Source: Mesobacillus subterraneus (lineage in GTDB: Bacteria; Bacillota; Bacilli; Bacillales; Cytobacillaceae). From it: a stretch of DNA of 64,000 nt. Of the stretch, positions 49,955 to 59,161 are shown one piece after another (position 1 is the first letter of the stretch; every line of letters starts with the position of its first letter). The stretch spans positions 1-64,000 of the forward strand of contig NZ_JXIQ01000019.1 of the NCBI RefSeq assembly GCF_000934845.1. Reading direction: 5' to 3'. Position numbers and translations under genes: made by a program. The notes under the pieces were generated by a model. The model did no database searches, was not told the DNA's origin, and saw nothing but the letters and a program-made list of their open reading frames with translations.

Positions 49955-50845
49955 ATGTACAATATTCTTTTGTTTACGGATTCCGGGGTGGATGATTCAC
50001 TGGCCTTGATGTATGCCTTGCTACATCCGCAGCTGAATATTGTCGGCGTCGTAACCGGCTATGGAAACATTACAAAAGAACAGGCAATCAACAATGCTGC
50101 CTATTTATTGCAGCTAGGTGGAAGAGAAGAAATACCAATCATCGCTGGCGCTTCTGGCCCATTATCCGGTGAACTGGCAACCTTTTATCCAGAAATCCAT
50201 GGTCCCGAAGGTCTTGGTCCAATCAGGCCGCCAGCGGACTTTGGAGAGGTAGAAGTTTTTGATATTGATAAGATTCTGGATCTTGTGAATGAATACCCGG
50301 ATAATCTAGTGATTGTCGCTGTCGGAAGGCAAACGGAACTGGCAATCCCATTTATCCTGTATGGCGAGGATGCCTTCAAAACTGTTAACGCTTTTTATAT
50401 CATGGGAGGAGCATTCCTAGTTCCCGGAAATGTCACAGCAGAAGCTGAAGCAAATTTTTATGCAGATCCGATTGCAGCCAATCAGGTTCTGGAAAAGGCA
50501 AGAAATGTTTTTCTTCATCCGCTGAACATTACCAATAAAGCCATCGTCCCACCAGCTGTCATTGACTACCTTGCAAAGAACAGCCAGTCTCCTTTCAAAA
50601 ATCTGATCAAACCTGTATACGATTATTACTTTGAAGCTTATAAAGAGAATGTACCTGGTATCCAGGGAGCACCGTTGCATGATGTAATCACTTTAAGCGC
50701 TCTCGTGAATAGAAACCTGGTCAAATATCTGCCTAGAAGAGTAACCGTCGAATTGTTCGGCCGTGCCAAAGGGAAAAGCATGGCAGATTTCAGGCCAAAA
50801 CCAGAACCTGAACGCCTGTACGTTTTAAATATATCTTCTGAATAA
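49955..50845 (+). CDS. Nucleoside hydrolase (IUNH family)
   Basis: The 296-residue protein is a purine/pyrimidine nucleoside hydrolase. The N-terminal Ca2+ motif reads FTDSGVDDSLALMYAL (usual D-T-D-x-G-x-D-D; the first Asp is Phe here). The middle shows IMGGAFLVPGNVTAEAEANF with the Asn and Glu that hold ribose, and the C-terminal APLHDVITL supplies the His/Asp. It releases free base and ribose from nucleosides. The start ATG has GGGGGAGAGCC in front. It is a single gene. Confidence 0.88.
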   Translation: MYNILLFTDSGVDDSLALMYALLHPQLNIVGVVTGYGNITKEQAINNAAYLLQLGGREEIPIIAGASGPLSGELATFYPEIHGPEGLGPIRPPADFGEVEVFDIDKILDLVNEYPDNLVIVAVGRQTELAIPFILYGEDAFKTVNAFYIMGGAFLVPGNVTAEAEANFYADPIAANQVLEKARNVFLHPLNITNKAIVPPAVIDYLAKNSQSPFKNLIKPVYDYYFEAYKENVPGIQGAPLHDVITLSALVNRNLVKYLPRRVTVELFGRAKGKSMADFRPKPEPERLYVLNISSE

Positions 50846-50928
50846 TCTAAAAATAGAACTGTGAATAAGTAAAATATTTTAATATGATATATTCGTAATA
50901 ACTCCAGTTTTAGAAGGAAGGGATATGA

Positions 50929-51489
50929 TTGGATTCTCAAGAAAAATGGAATTCAAAATACAAGGATCGATTGACTAAGAAAACAGAAGCAGAACCAAAT
51001 ACTAGATTAATGATGCAGTCAGGCTACTTGACGGGAGGGGGAGCACTCGACATCGCGTGTGGCCTTGGAGGAAATAGCTATTATCTTGCCGAGATAGGTT
51101 ATGAAGTGACAGCAATTGATATATCGGATGTGGCTGTTGACTATGTTCAAGAGCAGGCGACCTGTAATAAGCTGAATATTACTGTTAAAACTGCTGATCT
51201 TACTAAACAAACTTCGGTTTTTACAGGCCGGAAATATGATCTGGCGGTGGTGACCTACTATCTTGATCGTTCATTGTTTCCACTGATGAAGGAATGGATT
51301 AAAACAGATGGATATTTGTTCATAGAAACCTTTTTTCAAAATGGTTCTTCGGGAAACCAGAGTGTTTCGAATCAATATAAACTGGAGTCGAATGAATTGC
51401 TGAAAGAATTCAGTGACTGGAGAGTTCTCTACTTCGAGGAAAATGAACAGGAAGGACGTCAGACAATTTTTTGCCAGAACCGGCGATAG
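50929..51489 (+). CDS. Class I SAM-dependent methyltransferase
   Basis: The 186-residue methyltransferase has motif I 'GGALDIACGLGGNSYYLAE' (residues 38-56) and the acidic end of strand 2, VTAIDIS, with motif post-I. It resembles the small TehB/UbiE-like enzymes; the substrate is unknown. It starts at TTG (50929) with AAGGAAGGG 7 bases upstream. An ATG two bases earlier is out of frame. A terminator follows directly. Confidence 0.85.
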   Translation: MDSQEKWNSKYKDRLTKKTEAEPNTRLMMQSGYLTGGGALDIACGLGGNSYYLAEIGYEVTAIDISDVAVDYVQEQATCNKLNITVKTADLTKQTSVFTGRKYDLAVVTYYLDRSLFPLMKEWIKTDGYLFIETFFQNGSSGNQSVSNQYKLESNELLKEFSDWRVLYFEENEQEGRQTIFCQNRR

Positions 51490-51504
51490 ACTAAATATCT
51501 TTAG

Positions 51505-51545
51505 AAAAAAGCAGAACCAGATAAATCCTCTGTTTCTGCTTTTTT
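51505..51545 (+). terminator. Terminator after the methyltransferase gene
   Basis: AAAAAAGCAGAAC / GTTTCTGCTTTTTT stem around a 14-base loop. Confidence 0.88.
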
Positions 51546-51987
51546 AAGGATAGATAGTTATATAATTTTTGCTATGACTCTGCATTCTAGTTTCAAGGCA
51601 ACAAACAAGAAGGAGAATGATGCAGCCATCCTGAATAGCGAAATCAGATTCAAAAAAAGCCCTAAATAACCATTATTTATTAATATAGTATATTCTCTTA
51701 AAAACGGACAATCGGGCAGGAGGAGAAGGGTTCGTGATGCCTTAACGAAAAATTCTTTTTAGTTTACATAACATAAATTCTCGGAAGTTAAATAAAATAT
51801 ATCTCAATATTAGAGTATACTTAAATCAGTGAGATAAAATAAAAAAAATCATTTAATTTACATGGCAAGCGAATATTTCATGCTTTTTCGTCGGGTGCTT
51901 TATCCTAACCACCAATTTTATGTTCTGACTCAACTTTACATAATATTATTATGCAAAACAAAAGGTATCCTCTATTTACTTGTAAAC
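51546..51987. other. AT-rich stretch without a supported gene
   Basis: The only items seen are a 31-codon frame at 51574-51669 (MTLHSSFKATNKKEND..., no ribosome site), a TATCTCA-N23-TGAGATA inverted repeat at 51800-51836, and a short frame from 51862 running into the terminator and antisense to the next gene. None has coding support. The first frame could be a gene tail. Confidence 0.5.
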
Positions 51988-52019
51988 CGAAAAAACACAG
52001 TACTAGCCTGTGTTTTTTC
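51988..52019. terminator. Terminator of the secreted-protein gene, bidirectional
   Basis: AAAAAACACAG-TACTAGC-CTGTGTTTTTT. Almost the same hairpin recurs at 52901 after parC. Confidence 0.88.
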
Positions 52020-52054
52020 GTGGTTCAGCTTCTTATATGGCCATTCCCTCTATT

Positions 52055-52816
52055 TTAATGCGACTTCAGTTCGATTACCTTTGCGTGCTGCAGTTTCCAG
52101 GTCCCCTTTTCATATACCCAGGTTGATTCCAGGTTTGCAATACCGTCAGCATTGTAGGCACCGTTTATTCGCTGTATCCCGATTAATTCGTATTGTCCAG
52201 CTTCGCCTTTGAATGGCTTTAAACTTCCGAATGGTAGCACCATCAATTCAGTCGGTTCGTTCAATTTGCCATCTTGATAAAGACCAAGTCTGTCATAGTC
52301 CACTTTTCTTTCACTTAAATCAAAACTGTAGGACTGCCCTGTTTGCTCTATTCGAACAGAGGCCTTGTAACCATCTTCGAATTGGCTTGTGACAGATAAA
52401 GGTTCCGGTACAGACAAATTAACAACCTTAAAATCTTTTAAGGTGTATAAATAATAATTCGACAATCCTCCACTCCCTCCAGTAGGAATGCTGACGAAAA
52501 TATCCTTTACCGAATCGTGATTAAGATCTTTGTATTCTGTGGTCGGGTCATACCCTCCATCGAGATCAATCTTATATGTATTGCCATTTGATGCTTTGAT
52601 TTTTAGATAAATCTCCTTGAGGTACCGTGTCCCTTCTTCAAATGGGATACCTTTTACAAAAACTAGATCTTTTTTTCCATCACCTGTAACATCCACTTTT
52701 TCTTTCGTTCCTGTTACTGACTCCGTTTCCTTCGATTCACCTGCGTATGCTCCTGTTAGTGCTGTCAACGACATTAAAAAGAATGCGGTGATAATGATTA
52801 AAATTTCCTTTTTCAT
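52055..52816 (-). CDS. Secreted protein with a VCBS/FG-GAP-like calcium-type motif
   Basis: The 253-residue protein has a clear signal peptide (MKKEILIIITAFFLMSLTAL followed by TGAYAG). The mature part shows 'VDVTGDGKKDLVFVKG' and 'YKDLNHDSVKDIFVSIPTG', two D-x-T/N-x-D-x-x-x-D-x-x-V segments like FG-GAP/VCBS repeats, which bind Ca2+ in beta-propellers. Only two are visible, so a full propeller is not formed. Similar Bacillus proteins are uncharacterised. The ATG at 52816 has GGGAGGAATTC upstream; the frame beyond it is ignored. It sits between two terminators as a single-gene unit. Confidence 0.75.
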   Translation of the reverse strand: MKKEILIIITAFFLMSLTALTGAYAGESKETESVTGTKEKVDVTGDGKKDLVFVKGIPFEEGTRYLKEIYLKIKASNGNTYKIDLDGGYDPTTEYKDLNHDSVKDIFVSIPTGGSGGLSNYYLYTLKDFKVVNLSVPEPLSVTSQFEDGYKASVRIEQTGQSYSFDLSERKVDYDRLGLYQDGKLNEPTELMVLPFGSLKPFKGEAGQYELIGIQRINGAYNADGIANLESTWVYEKGTWKLQHAKVIELKSH

Positions 52817-52900
52817 TGTGAATTCCTCCCTTATAGTTAATATCTCTTTATATGGGAAAAAAATACACTTATCGAGAGAAATTTTAGTCTTTTTATATAA

Positions 52901-52930
52901 AAAAAACACAGCAAATCCGCTGTGTTTTTT
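52901..52930 (-). terminator. Terminator of parEC
   Basis: AAAAAACACAGC-AAATCC-GCTGTGTTTTTT perfect stem, 13 bases past the parC stop. Confidence 0.9.
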
Positions 52931-52942
52931 CATCATTTTATT

Positions 52943-55378
52943 TTAGTCTATTTCCTTATTTTCCCTTTTCCAAACGGATTTAAGTTTACCTGTTTCATTT
53001 TCATCAATAATGAAGGACCCATTTGTGTAACGGTCACTGTTCCTCAAATCTGCTGCCTTTAGCGAAACAATCTGCTGCTTTTCAGATAGGAAGAATAGTT
53101 CATCTTCTCCCTTGACAGCTTCAACACCGATAATCCGATGTGGATTTGCCTTCAGTTCTCGCAGCATCACGACTCCGCGTTTTGCACGGGATGTTTTCTC
53201 GAATTCAGAAGAAAGCTTCATTTTCTTCACTGCGCCGCGCTGGGTTGCAATCACAATGGATGGATTTTCATTGTCATCGATGATTTTACCGCCCACGACA
53301 TAGTCTTCATCCTTTAGATTCATTCCCTTAACCCCGGCTGCGCGGATTCCAATTGGACTAACGTCTACTTCGCTGAACCATAAGCCATAGCCAAAATGGG
53401 AAGCAAGAAATAGATCCATGTTTCCATTTGTTAAATGGACATCGATGACCCGGTCATCTCCTTTGACATTGATGGCGGTCAAGGGTTTAGAATACCTCTG
53501 AGCTTTATAAAGACTCAATTCTGATTTCTTCACCATCCCGTTTTTCGTAACAAATAAAAAGAACAGGTTTTGTTCAAAATCGGTGATAGGTACAGCTTTG
53601 ATGATTTCTTCATCCCGGTCAAGCGGTACGATATTGGCCACATGCTGTCCAAGATCTTTCCAGCGGATGTCAGGAAGTTCATGAACAGGTAAATACAGGT
53701 AGCTTCCTTTATTGGTGAACAACAGAAGGACATCCTTTGTGTTCATATTTAATCGGGATAACAGCCTGTCAGTATCTTTTATCGCGAAATCCTGTTCATT
53801 TGATGCCGCATACGATCTTTGACTTGTACGTTTTACGTAGCCATCCTTCGTTACTGTGACAATTACATCTTCACTGGCAATGAGTACCTCAAGATTGATT
53901 TTGATTTCCTCGATTTCTTTCTCGATTTTCGTCCGGCGATCATCAGAGAAGCGCTTCTTGACATCCTTTAACTCCTTCTTGATAACGGCCGTTAGCTTTT
54001 TCTCGCTTTCAAGAATGGCAGTGAGCTCTTCCACCTTCTTGGCAAGCTCATCCGCCTCTGCTTGAAGGGCAGTAATATCAGTATTTGTCAGGCGGTAAAG
54101 CTGGAGGGAAACAATTGCTTCCGCCTGAACTTCAGTGAATTGGAACTTCTGGATCAAATTATCTTTCGCATTGCGTTTATCCTTTGAAGCACGGATTGTA
54201 GCAATTACTTGATCCAAGATCGACAAAGCCTTCATTAGCCCTTCGACAATATGCTGACGGTCTCGTGCTTTTTGAAGGTCAAACTGCGACCGTTTCGTTA
54301 CTACATCCTTTTGGTGACCAATATAGGCATCTAGAAGTTCTGCAAGACCCATCAATACTGGCCGTTTCTTGTTGATAGCAACCATATTAAAGTTGTAGGT
54401 GATTTGCAAATCGCTGTTTTTGTACAGATAGTGCAGAACACCGTTTGCATCTGCTTCTTTCTTTAATTCGATCACTACCCGAAGACCTGTTCGGTCCGTT
54501 TCATCCCGAACCTCAGAAATACCTTCCACTTTCCGGTCTAACCGGAATTCATCCATTCGCTTGACCAGGTTTGCCTTATTGATTTCATAAGGAACTTCTG
54601 TGATGACAATCTGTTGCTTGCCACCACGAGTATCCTCTATTTCCGCTTTGCCACGGACGATAATCTTTCCCTTGCCAGTCTTGTACGCTTTGGCAATCCC
54701 TTCGATCCCCTGGATAATTCCGCCTGTTGGAAAGTCTGGTCCTTTGATCACTTTCATCAGATCCTCGACCGTGCATGCAGGGTTGTCCATCCTCATAATA
54801 ACCCCATCAATCACTTCCGCTAAATTGTGAGGTGGAATATCTGTGGCGTATCCAGCTGAAATTCCCGTCGAGCCGTTGACTAGCAGGTTTGGAAACATTG
54901 CCGGGAGCACGGTAGGCTCACTGGACGTATCATCAAAGTTTGGGATGAACTCAACTGTCCGCTTTTCGATATCCCTTAACAATTCACCGGCAATTGCTGA
55001 TAATCTTGCTTCTGTATATCGCATTGCCGCTGGAGGGTCCCCATCGATGCTTCCGTTATTGCCGTGCATGTCCACCAGATAATTTCGCACTTTCCAATCC
55101 TGGCTCATCCGAACCATTGCTTCATATACCGATGAATCACCGTGTGGATGGTAATTCCCGATCACATTACCGACTGTTTTAGCGGACTTCCGGAAACCCT
55201 TTTCACTTGTGTTGCCCTCAACGTGCATGGCGTATAAAATTCTCCGCTGCACAGGCTTCAGGCCGTCGCGAGCATCAGGAAGGGCACGTTCCTGGATAAT
55301 ATACTTGCTATACCGGCCAAATCGGTCGCCTAATACATCTTCTAAAGGAAGATCACGAAATTTTTCCACTGAACTCAT
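52943..55378 (-). CDS. parC: DNA topoisomerase IV subunit A
   Basis: The 811-residue subunit cuts and rejoins DNA for chromosome decatenation. It begins '[20 protein letters not shown]' and has the quinolone-region '[19 protein letters not shown]' and the active Tyr in '[14 protein letters not shown]'. It carries GyrA-like C-terminal beta-pinwheel repeats from about residue 500. The Gram-positive ParC form lacks a true GyrA box. Residues in the quinolone region (GDSSVYE) are the sensitive-type Ser and Glu. It overlaps parE by 4 bases. Confidence 0.96.
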   Translation of the reverse strand: MSSVEKFRDLPLEDVLGDRFGRYSKYIIQERALPDARDGLKPVQRRILYAMHVEGNTSEKGFRKSAKTVGNVIGNYHPHGDSSVYEAMVRMSQDWKVRNYLVDMHGNNGSIDGDPPAAMRYTEARLSAIAGELLRDIEKRTVEFIPNFDDTSSEPTVLPAMFPNLLVNGSTGISAGYATDIPPHNLAEVIDGVIMRMDNPACTVEDLMKVIKGPDFPTGGIIQGIEGIAKAYKTGKGKIIVRGKAEIEDTRGGKQQIVITEVPYEINKANLVKRMDEFRLDRKVEGISEVRDETDRTGLRVVIELKKEADANGVLHYLYKNSDLQITYNFNMVAINKKRPVLMGLAELLDAYIGHQKDVVTKRSQFDLQKARDRQHIVEGLMKALSILDQVIATIRASKDKRNAKDNLIQKFQFTEVQAEAIVSLQLYRLTNTDITALQAEADELAKKVEELTAILESEKKLTAVIKKELKDVKKRFSDDRRTKIEKEIEEIKINLEVLIASEDVIVTVTKDGYVKRTSQRSYAASNEQDFAIKDTDRLLSRLNMNTKDVLLLFTNKGSYLYLPVHELPDIRWKDLGQHVANIVPLDRDEEIIKAVPITDFEQNLFFLFVTKNGMVKKSELSLYKAQRYSKPLTAINVKGDDRVIDVHLTNGNMDLFLASHFGYGLWFSEVDVSPIGIRAAGVKGMNLKDEDYVVGGKIIDDNENPSIVIATQRGAVKKMKLSSEFEKTSRAKRGVVMLRELKANPHRIIGVEAVKGEDELFFLSEKQQIVSLKAADLRNSDRYTNGSFIIDENETGKLKSVWKRENKEID

Positions 55379-57354
55379 TCGCCTTCAACCTCCTCTGGCA
55401 CGGAGATATTTTCATTTTCCAAAATATTGCCGTCTTCCTCAAGTCCAAAAGAAACATTCGATTCGATCCATTTCCTGCGGGGTTCCACCTTGTCCCCCAT
55501 AAGGGTTGTGACTCTCCGCTCCGCTCTTGCCGCATCATCAATTCGAACGCGAATCAAAGTCCTAGTCCCAGGGTCCATCGTTGTTTCCCAAAGCTGATCT
55601 GCATTCATCTCGCCAAGACCTTTGTAACGCTGGATAATATAGCCTTTGCCGATCTTTTTGATGGCTCCTTGTAGTTCATCATCACTCCAGGCATATTCAA
55701 TGATTTCCTTTTTGCCAGTCCCTTTGCTGACTTTATACAACGGAGGAAGGGCAATGAAGATTTTTCCCGCTTCTATGAGGGGCTTCATATAGCGATAAAA
55801 GAAGGTAAGCAATAGCACCTGAATATGGGCACCATCCGTATCGGCATCGGTCATGATAACAATTTTATCGTAGTTAATATCTTCAATATTGAAATCCGAC
55901 CCTACTCCCCCGCCGACCGCATGGATGATCGTATTGATTTCCTCGTTTTTGAAAATATCCTGAAGCTTTGCTTTTTCGGTATTAATGACCTTTCCGCGCA
56001 ATGGCAGTACAGCCTGGAATTTTCTGTCGCGCCCCTGCTTGGCAGAACCTCCCGCAGAATCCCCTTCCACAAGGTATAATTCATTTTTCGCCGGGTTCTT
56101 TGATTGAGCTGGAGTCAATTTACCTGATAGAATGGCATCCGTTTTTTTTCGCTTTTTCCCGCTGCGCGCATCTTCACGTGCTTTGCGGGCAGCCTCCCGG
56201 GCCTGGGAAGCTTTGATCGATTTTCGGATCAGTAAAGTACTTACGTCTGGATTCTCCTCGAGAAAATACGACAGATGTTCCGATACGACCGAGTCGACTG
56301 CGGATCTTGCTTCACTGGTCCCCAGCTTCCCCTTCGTCTGCCCTTCAAACTGAAGCAGTTCCTCAGGAATACGAACTGATATGATTCCTGCCAGCCCTTC
56401 GCGTATATCCGCTCCATCAAGGTTTTTGTCCTTTTCCTTCAGCAATCCAACCTTACGGGCATATTCATTGAACACTCTCGTCATCGCCGTCTTTGCCCCT
56501 GCTTCATGTGTGCCGCCATCCTTCGTCCTAACATTGTTTACGAAAGAAAGAACGTTTTCCGAGTATCCATCGTTGAATTGAAAGGCAAATTCCACTTCAA
56601 ATTTGCTATATTCGCCTTCAAAGCTGACTACCGGATGTAGCACATCTTTTTCTTCGTTCAAATATTCAACAAATGCCTGAATGCCCGTTTCAAAATGAAA
56701 GACATCTTTCTCGTTATTTCGGTCATCGATCAGCTCAATTGTTAAGCCTTTCAGCAAAAAAGCAGACTCACGCAGCCTTTCAGAAAGTGTGTCATAGTTA
56801 TATGTCAAAGTAGAAAAAATTCCTTCGTCTGGTTTGAAATGAATTGTCGTCCCTGATTGATTTGTCTTGCCAATTTTTTCAAGCGTAGTCGCCGGCTTTC
56901 CGCCATTTTCAAATCGCTGCTCATAAACAAAGCCATCGCGTTTGATCGTGACAACCAGCCATTCAGATAGGGCATTAACGACGGATGCGCCAACACCATG
57001 TAAACCGCCGCTTGTTTTATAACCTCCTTGCCCGAATTTTCCTCCTGCGTGAAGGACGGTAAGGATAACTTCCGGTGTCGGTTTTCCAAGCTTATGCATC
57101 CCAGTAGGCATTCCTCGCCCTTTATCCTGGACACTGACCGAATTATCTTTATGAATTTTGACGATGATGTGATTCCCAAAGCCGCCAAGTGCTTCATCAA
57201 CGGAGTTATCAACGATTTCATATACGAGGTGATGAAGGCCTCGCGTATCTGTGCTGCCAATATACATGCCCGGTCTTTTTCGAACCGCTTCTAAGCCTTC
57301 CAGTACCTGTATGGCATCATCATTATAATCAAAAGCTTGCTGATTTCTTGCCAC
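55375..57354 (-). CDS. parE: DNA topoisomerase IV subunit B
   Basis: This 659-residue ATPase subunit partners ParC. Seen are the GHKL ATPase site '[16 protein letters not shown]', 'GRGMPTG' and '[16 protein letters not shown]', and the TOPRIM domain '[19 protein letters not shown]' with its [10 protein letters not shown] metal motif. The frame allows an ATG at 57387 and another ATG near 57360. However, AAAGGGG lies 7 bases before a GTG at 57354, and [20 protein letters not shown] then matches the ParE start, so GTG is chosen. An inverted repeat and a GAAC-N4-GTTC palindrome lie upstream. Confidence 0.95.
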   Translation of the reverse strand: MARNQQAFDYNDDAIQVLEGLEAVRKRPGMYIGSTDTRGLHHLVYEIVDNSVDEALGGFGNHIIVKIHKDNSVSVQDKGRGMPTGMHKLGKPTPEVILTVLHAGGKFGQGGYKTSGGLHGVGASVVNALSEWLVVTIKRDGFVYEQRFENGGKPATTLEKIGKTNQSGTTIHFKPDEGIFSTLTYNYDTLSERLRESAFLLKGLTIELIDDRNNEKDVFHFETGIQAFVEYLNEEKDVLHPVVSFEGEYSKFEVEFAFQFNDGYSENVLSFVNNVRTKDGGTHEAGAKTAMTRVFNEYARKVGLLKEKDKNLDGADIREGLAGIISVRIPEELLQFEGQTKGKLGTSEARSAVDSVVSEHLSYFLEENPDVSTLLIRKSIKASQAREAARKAREDARSGKKRKKTDAILSGKLTPAQSKNPAKNELYLVEGDSAGGSAKQGRDRKFQAVLPLRGKVINTEKAKLQDIFKNEEINTIIHAVGGGVGSDFNIEDINYDKIVIMTDADTDGAHIQVLLLTFFYRYMKPLIEAGKIFIALPPLYKVSKGTGKKEIIEYAWSDDELQGAIKKIGKGYIIQRYKGLGEMNADQLWETTMDPGTRTLIRVRIDDAARAERRVTTLMGDKVEPRRKWIESNVSFGLEEDGNILENENISVPEEVEGE

Positions 57355-57384
57355 GAACATACCCCTTTCATTTCTAGCAAACAA

Positions 57385-57414
57385 CATTGACGGTTTTTTT
57401 GTATAAGGTCAATG
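57385..57414. repeat. Inverted repeat in the parE leader
   Basis: CATTGAC, 16 bases, GTCAATG, starting 31 bases upstream of the parE GTG. It may be a leader hairpin or an operator. Confidence 0.4.
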
Positions 57415-57472
57415 AATTCTTAAGTATTCCTCTTTTTTGTTAAAAAGTATGAAAAACTGCTTTTTTTCCAAT

Positions 57473-57486
57473 CAGAACAATTGTTC
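57473..57486. promoter_or_regulatory. LexA-like palindrome upstream of parE
   Basis: AGAACAATTGTTCT is a perfect 14-bp palindrome with the GAAC-N4-GTTC core of the Bacillus LexA box (CGAAC-N4-GTTCG). The outer C and G are replaced by A and T. parEC belongs to the SOS regulon in B. subtilis as far as I recall, so the site is plausible. Confidence 0.4.
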
Positions 57487-57722
57487 TCTTTGTTTATTTT
57501 ACCATAATAATGGCGTCTATGCTTAATTGTAGCGATTAATTGAAATTTGGCAAACAGATTTAAAAAAATAATTCCATATAAAAAAGCGAACGGTACCTTT
57601 TGACCAGAAAAAAATTTTGCCTATGTTGGTTTCCATTCATGAACTGCCAGCGATTACCGCCGTTAATTTCCCCTTTTGTTTTGCATGATAAGAACAAATT
57701 CATTTTTTGGAGGGCTTTAACA

Positions 57723-59120
57723 ATGAAATTGGCGAAGGTTTTCACCCTGGGGGCATTACTAATTTTCGTTCTTGCCCTTAATGCAGGTGGAGTGTTCAAA
57801 AATGAGCCTGCTCAAAGCGATCAACAGAATACAAAAACTCTCTCATCTAGCCAACGAATTATGATGATGCACTCTATGGCAAACGTAAATAATATTGAAT
57901 CGGGAGAGAAAATCAAGAAACATCTCCATTCTCAAGAAAATATTACGCTTATTTTTCATAATAAAAAAGATACAAGTCATTATTATGATCATGAGGCTGC
58001 TGTTGATTTTATTACGGAACCAAGTGCTGACGAATTAGATGAAATGACCCGCGACATTAAGGGCTGGGTCGTTAAACACCTAAATTCGGTGTATATCTTT
58101 CGGTCAACGTCCATGGAAACACCGCAAATGGTTGAATATTTCAACGAGCGGCCGAACGTTGAATATGCAGAGCCTAATTTTATCCTGATGCAAAACGAGG
58201 TATCCAGCCCAAATGATTTGCTATATCAGGAGAATTACCAATGGAATTTGCCAGCGATCGGAACAGAAGAAGGCTGGAACATTACACGCGGCAAAGAACA
58301 AATTGAAATAGCCATTGTCGATACAGGCGTTGACCTGGATCACCCCGAGTTAAGGAATCGAATTGTCGCAGGGTATAATGTCATAGACGAAAATCAGGAA
58401 CCTGATGATGACAATGGCCACGGTACACATGTGGCTGGAATCATCGCCTCGGAAACGAATAATCGGGAGGGTGTTGCTGGCATAACATGGTTCAGCAAGA
58501 TCATACCTGTAAAAGCAATGGGAGCGAAAGGCTATGGTACTACATTTGATATTGCAAAAGGAATCATTTGGGCAGTCGACCATGGCGCAGATGTCATCAA
58601 TTTAAGCCTTGGCAATTATCAGCCATCAAAAGTATTGGAAGAAGCTGTTCGTTATGCTTATGACCAAAATGTCGTAATGGTATCAGCAGCAGGGAACGAC
58701 GGATCCAATCAACCTACTTACCCTTCGTCTTACCCAGAGGTTTTAAGCGTGGCAGCAGTGGATTATAACGGAAACAGAGCGAGCTTTTCGAACTATGGAG
58801 ATTATATTGATATTGCTGCTCCTGGGGTGAACATACCGAGCACTTTTTTTCATTCTCAGTATGCAGCTCTCTCTGGAACATCGATGGCTGCTCCACATGT
58901 CGCAGGTCTGGCCGCTTTGATTAAATCAGTTAACCCTGATTTAAAAAACTCCCAAATCATCACCATCATAAAAAACTCTGCGATTGACCTTGGGGAACAA
59001 GGAAAGGATATCGATTATGGAAATGGCTTGATCGACGTGAATTCCGCCCTGCAGGAGGCTAGCCAAAAACAGACTCCCAAAAGAACCAGGCAAAGATCGT
59101 TATTCAACTGGCTGAATTAA
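57723..59120 (+). CDS. Subtilisin-like S8 serine protease, secreted
   Basis: The 465-residue preproprotein has a signal peptide (MKLAKVFTLGALLIFVLALN), a propeptide to about residue 150 and a subtilase domain with all catalytic residues: Asp in IAIVDTGVDLDHPEL, His in NGHGTHVAGI and Ser in LSGTSMAAPHVAGLAAL. The oxyanion Asn is in AAGNDGSN. No C-terminal extra domains are present; the end is basic (KRTRQRS). The ATG at 57723 follows TGGAGGGC; the frame upstream is not used. It is a single gene divergent from parEC and closed by a shared terminator. Confidence 0.92.
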   Translation: MKLAKVFTLGALLIFVLALNAGGVFKNEPAQSDQQNTKTLSSSQRIMMMHSMANVNNIESGEKIKKHLHSQENITLIFHNKKDTSHYYDHEAAVDFITEPSADELDEMTRDIKGWVVKHLNSVYIFRSTSMETPQMVEYFNERPNVEYAEPNFILMQNEVSSPNDLLYQENYQWNLPAIGTEEGWNITRGKEQIEIAIVDTGVDLDHPELRNRIVAGYNVIDENQEPDDDNGHGTHVAGIIASETNNREGVAGITWFSKIIPVKAMGAKGYGTTFDIAKGIIWAVDHGADVINLSLGNYQPSKVLEEAVRYAYDQNVVMVSAAGNDGSNQPTYPSSYPEVLSVAAVDYNGNRASFSNYGDYIDIAAPGVNIPSTFFHSQYAALSGTSMAAPHVAGLAALIKSVNPDLKNSQIITIIKNSAIDLGEQGKDIDYGNGLIDVNSALQEASQKQTPKRTRQRSLFNWLN

Positions 59121-59124
59121 ATTC

Positions 59125-59161
59125 AAAAGCAAGCCGCCAGAATGTTTGGCGGCTTGCTTTT
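59125..59161. terminator. Bidirectional terminator between subtilase and helD
   Basis: AAAAGCAAGCCGCCA-GAATGTT-TGGCGGCTTGCTTTT, 15-bp perfect stem between convergent genes, touching the helD stop codon. Confidence 0.9.

Noticed and set aside
51862-52212. Plus-strand frame of 116 codons
   Set aside because: It runs through the terminator at 51988 and antisense into the secreted-protein gene, with no ribosome site at its start.
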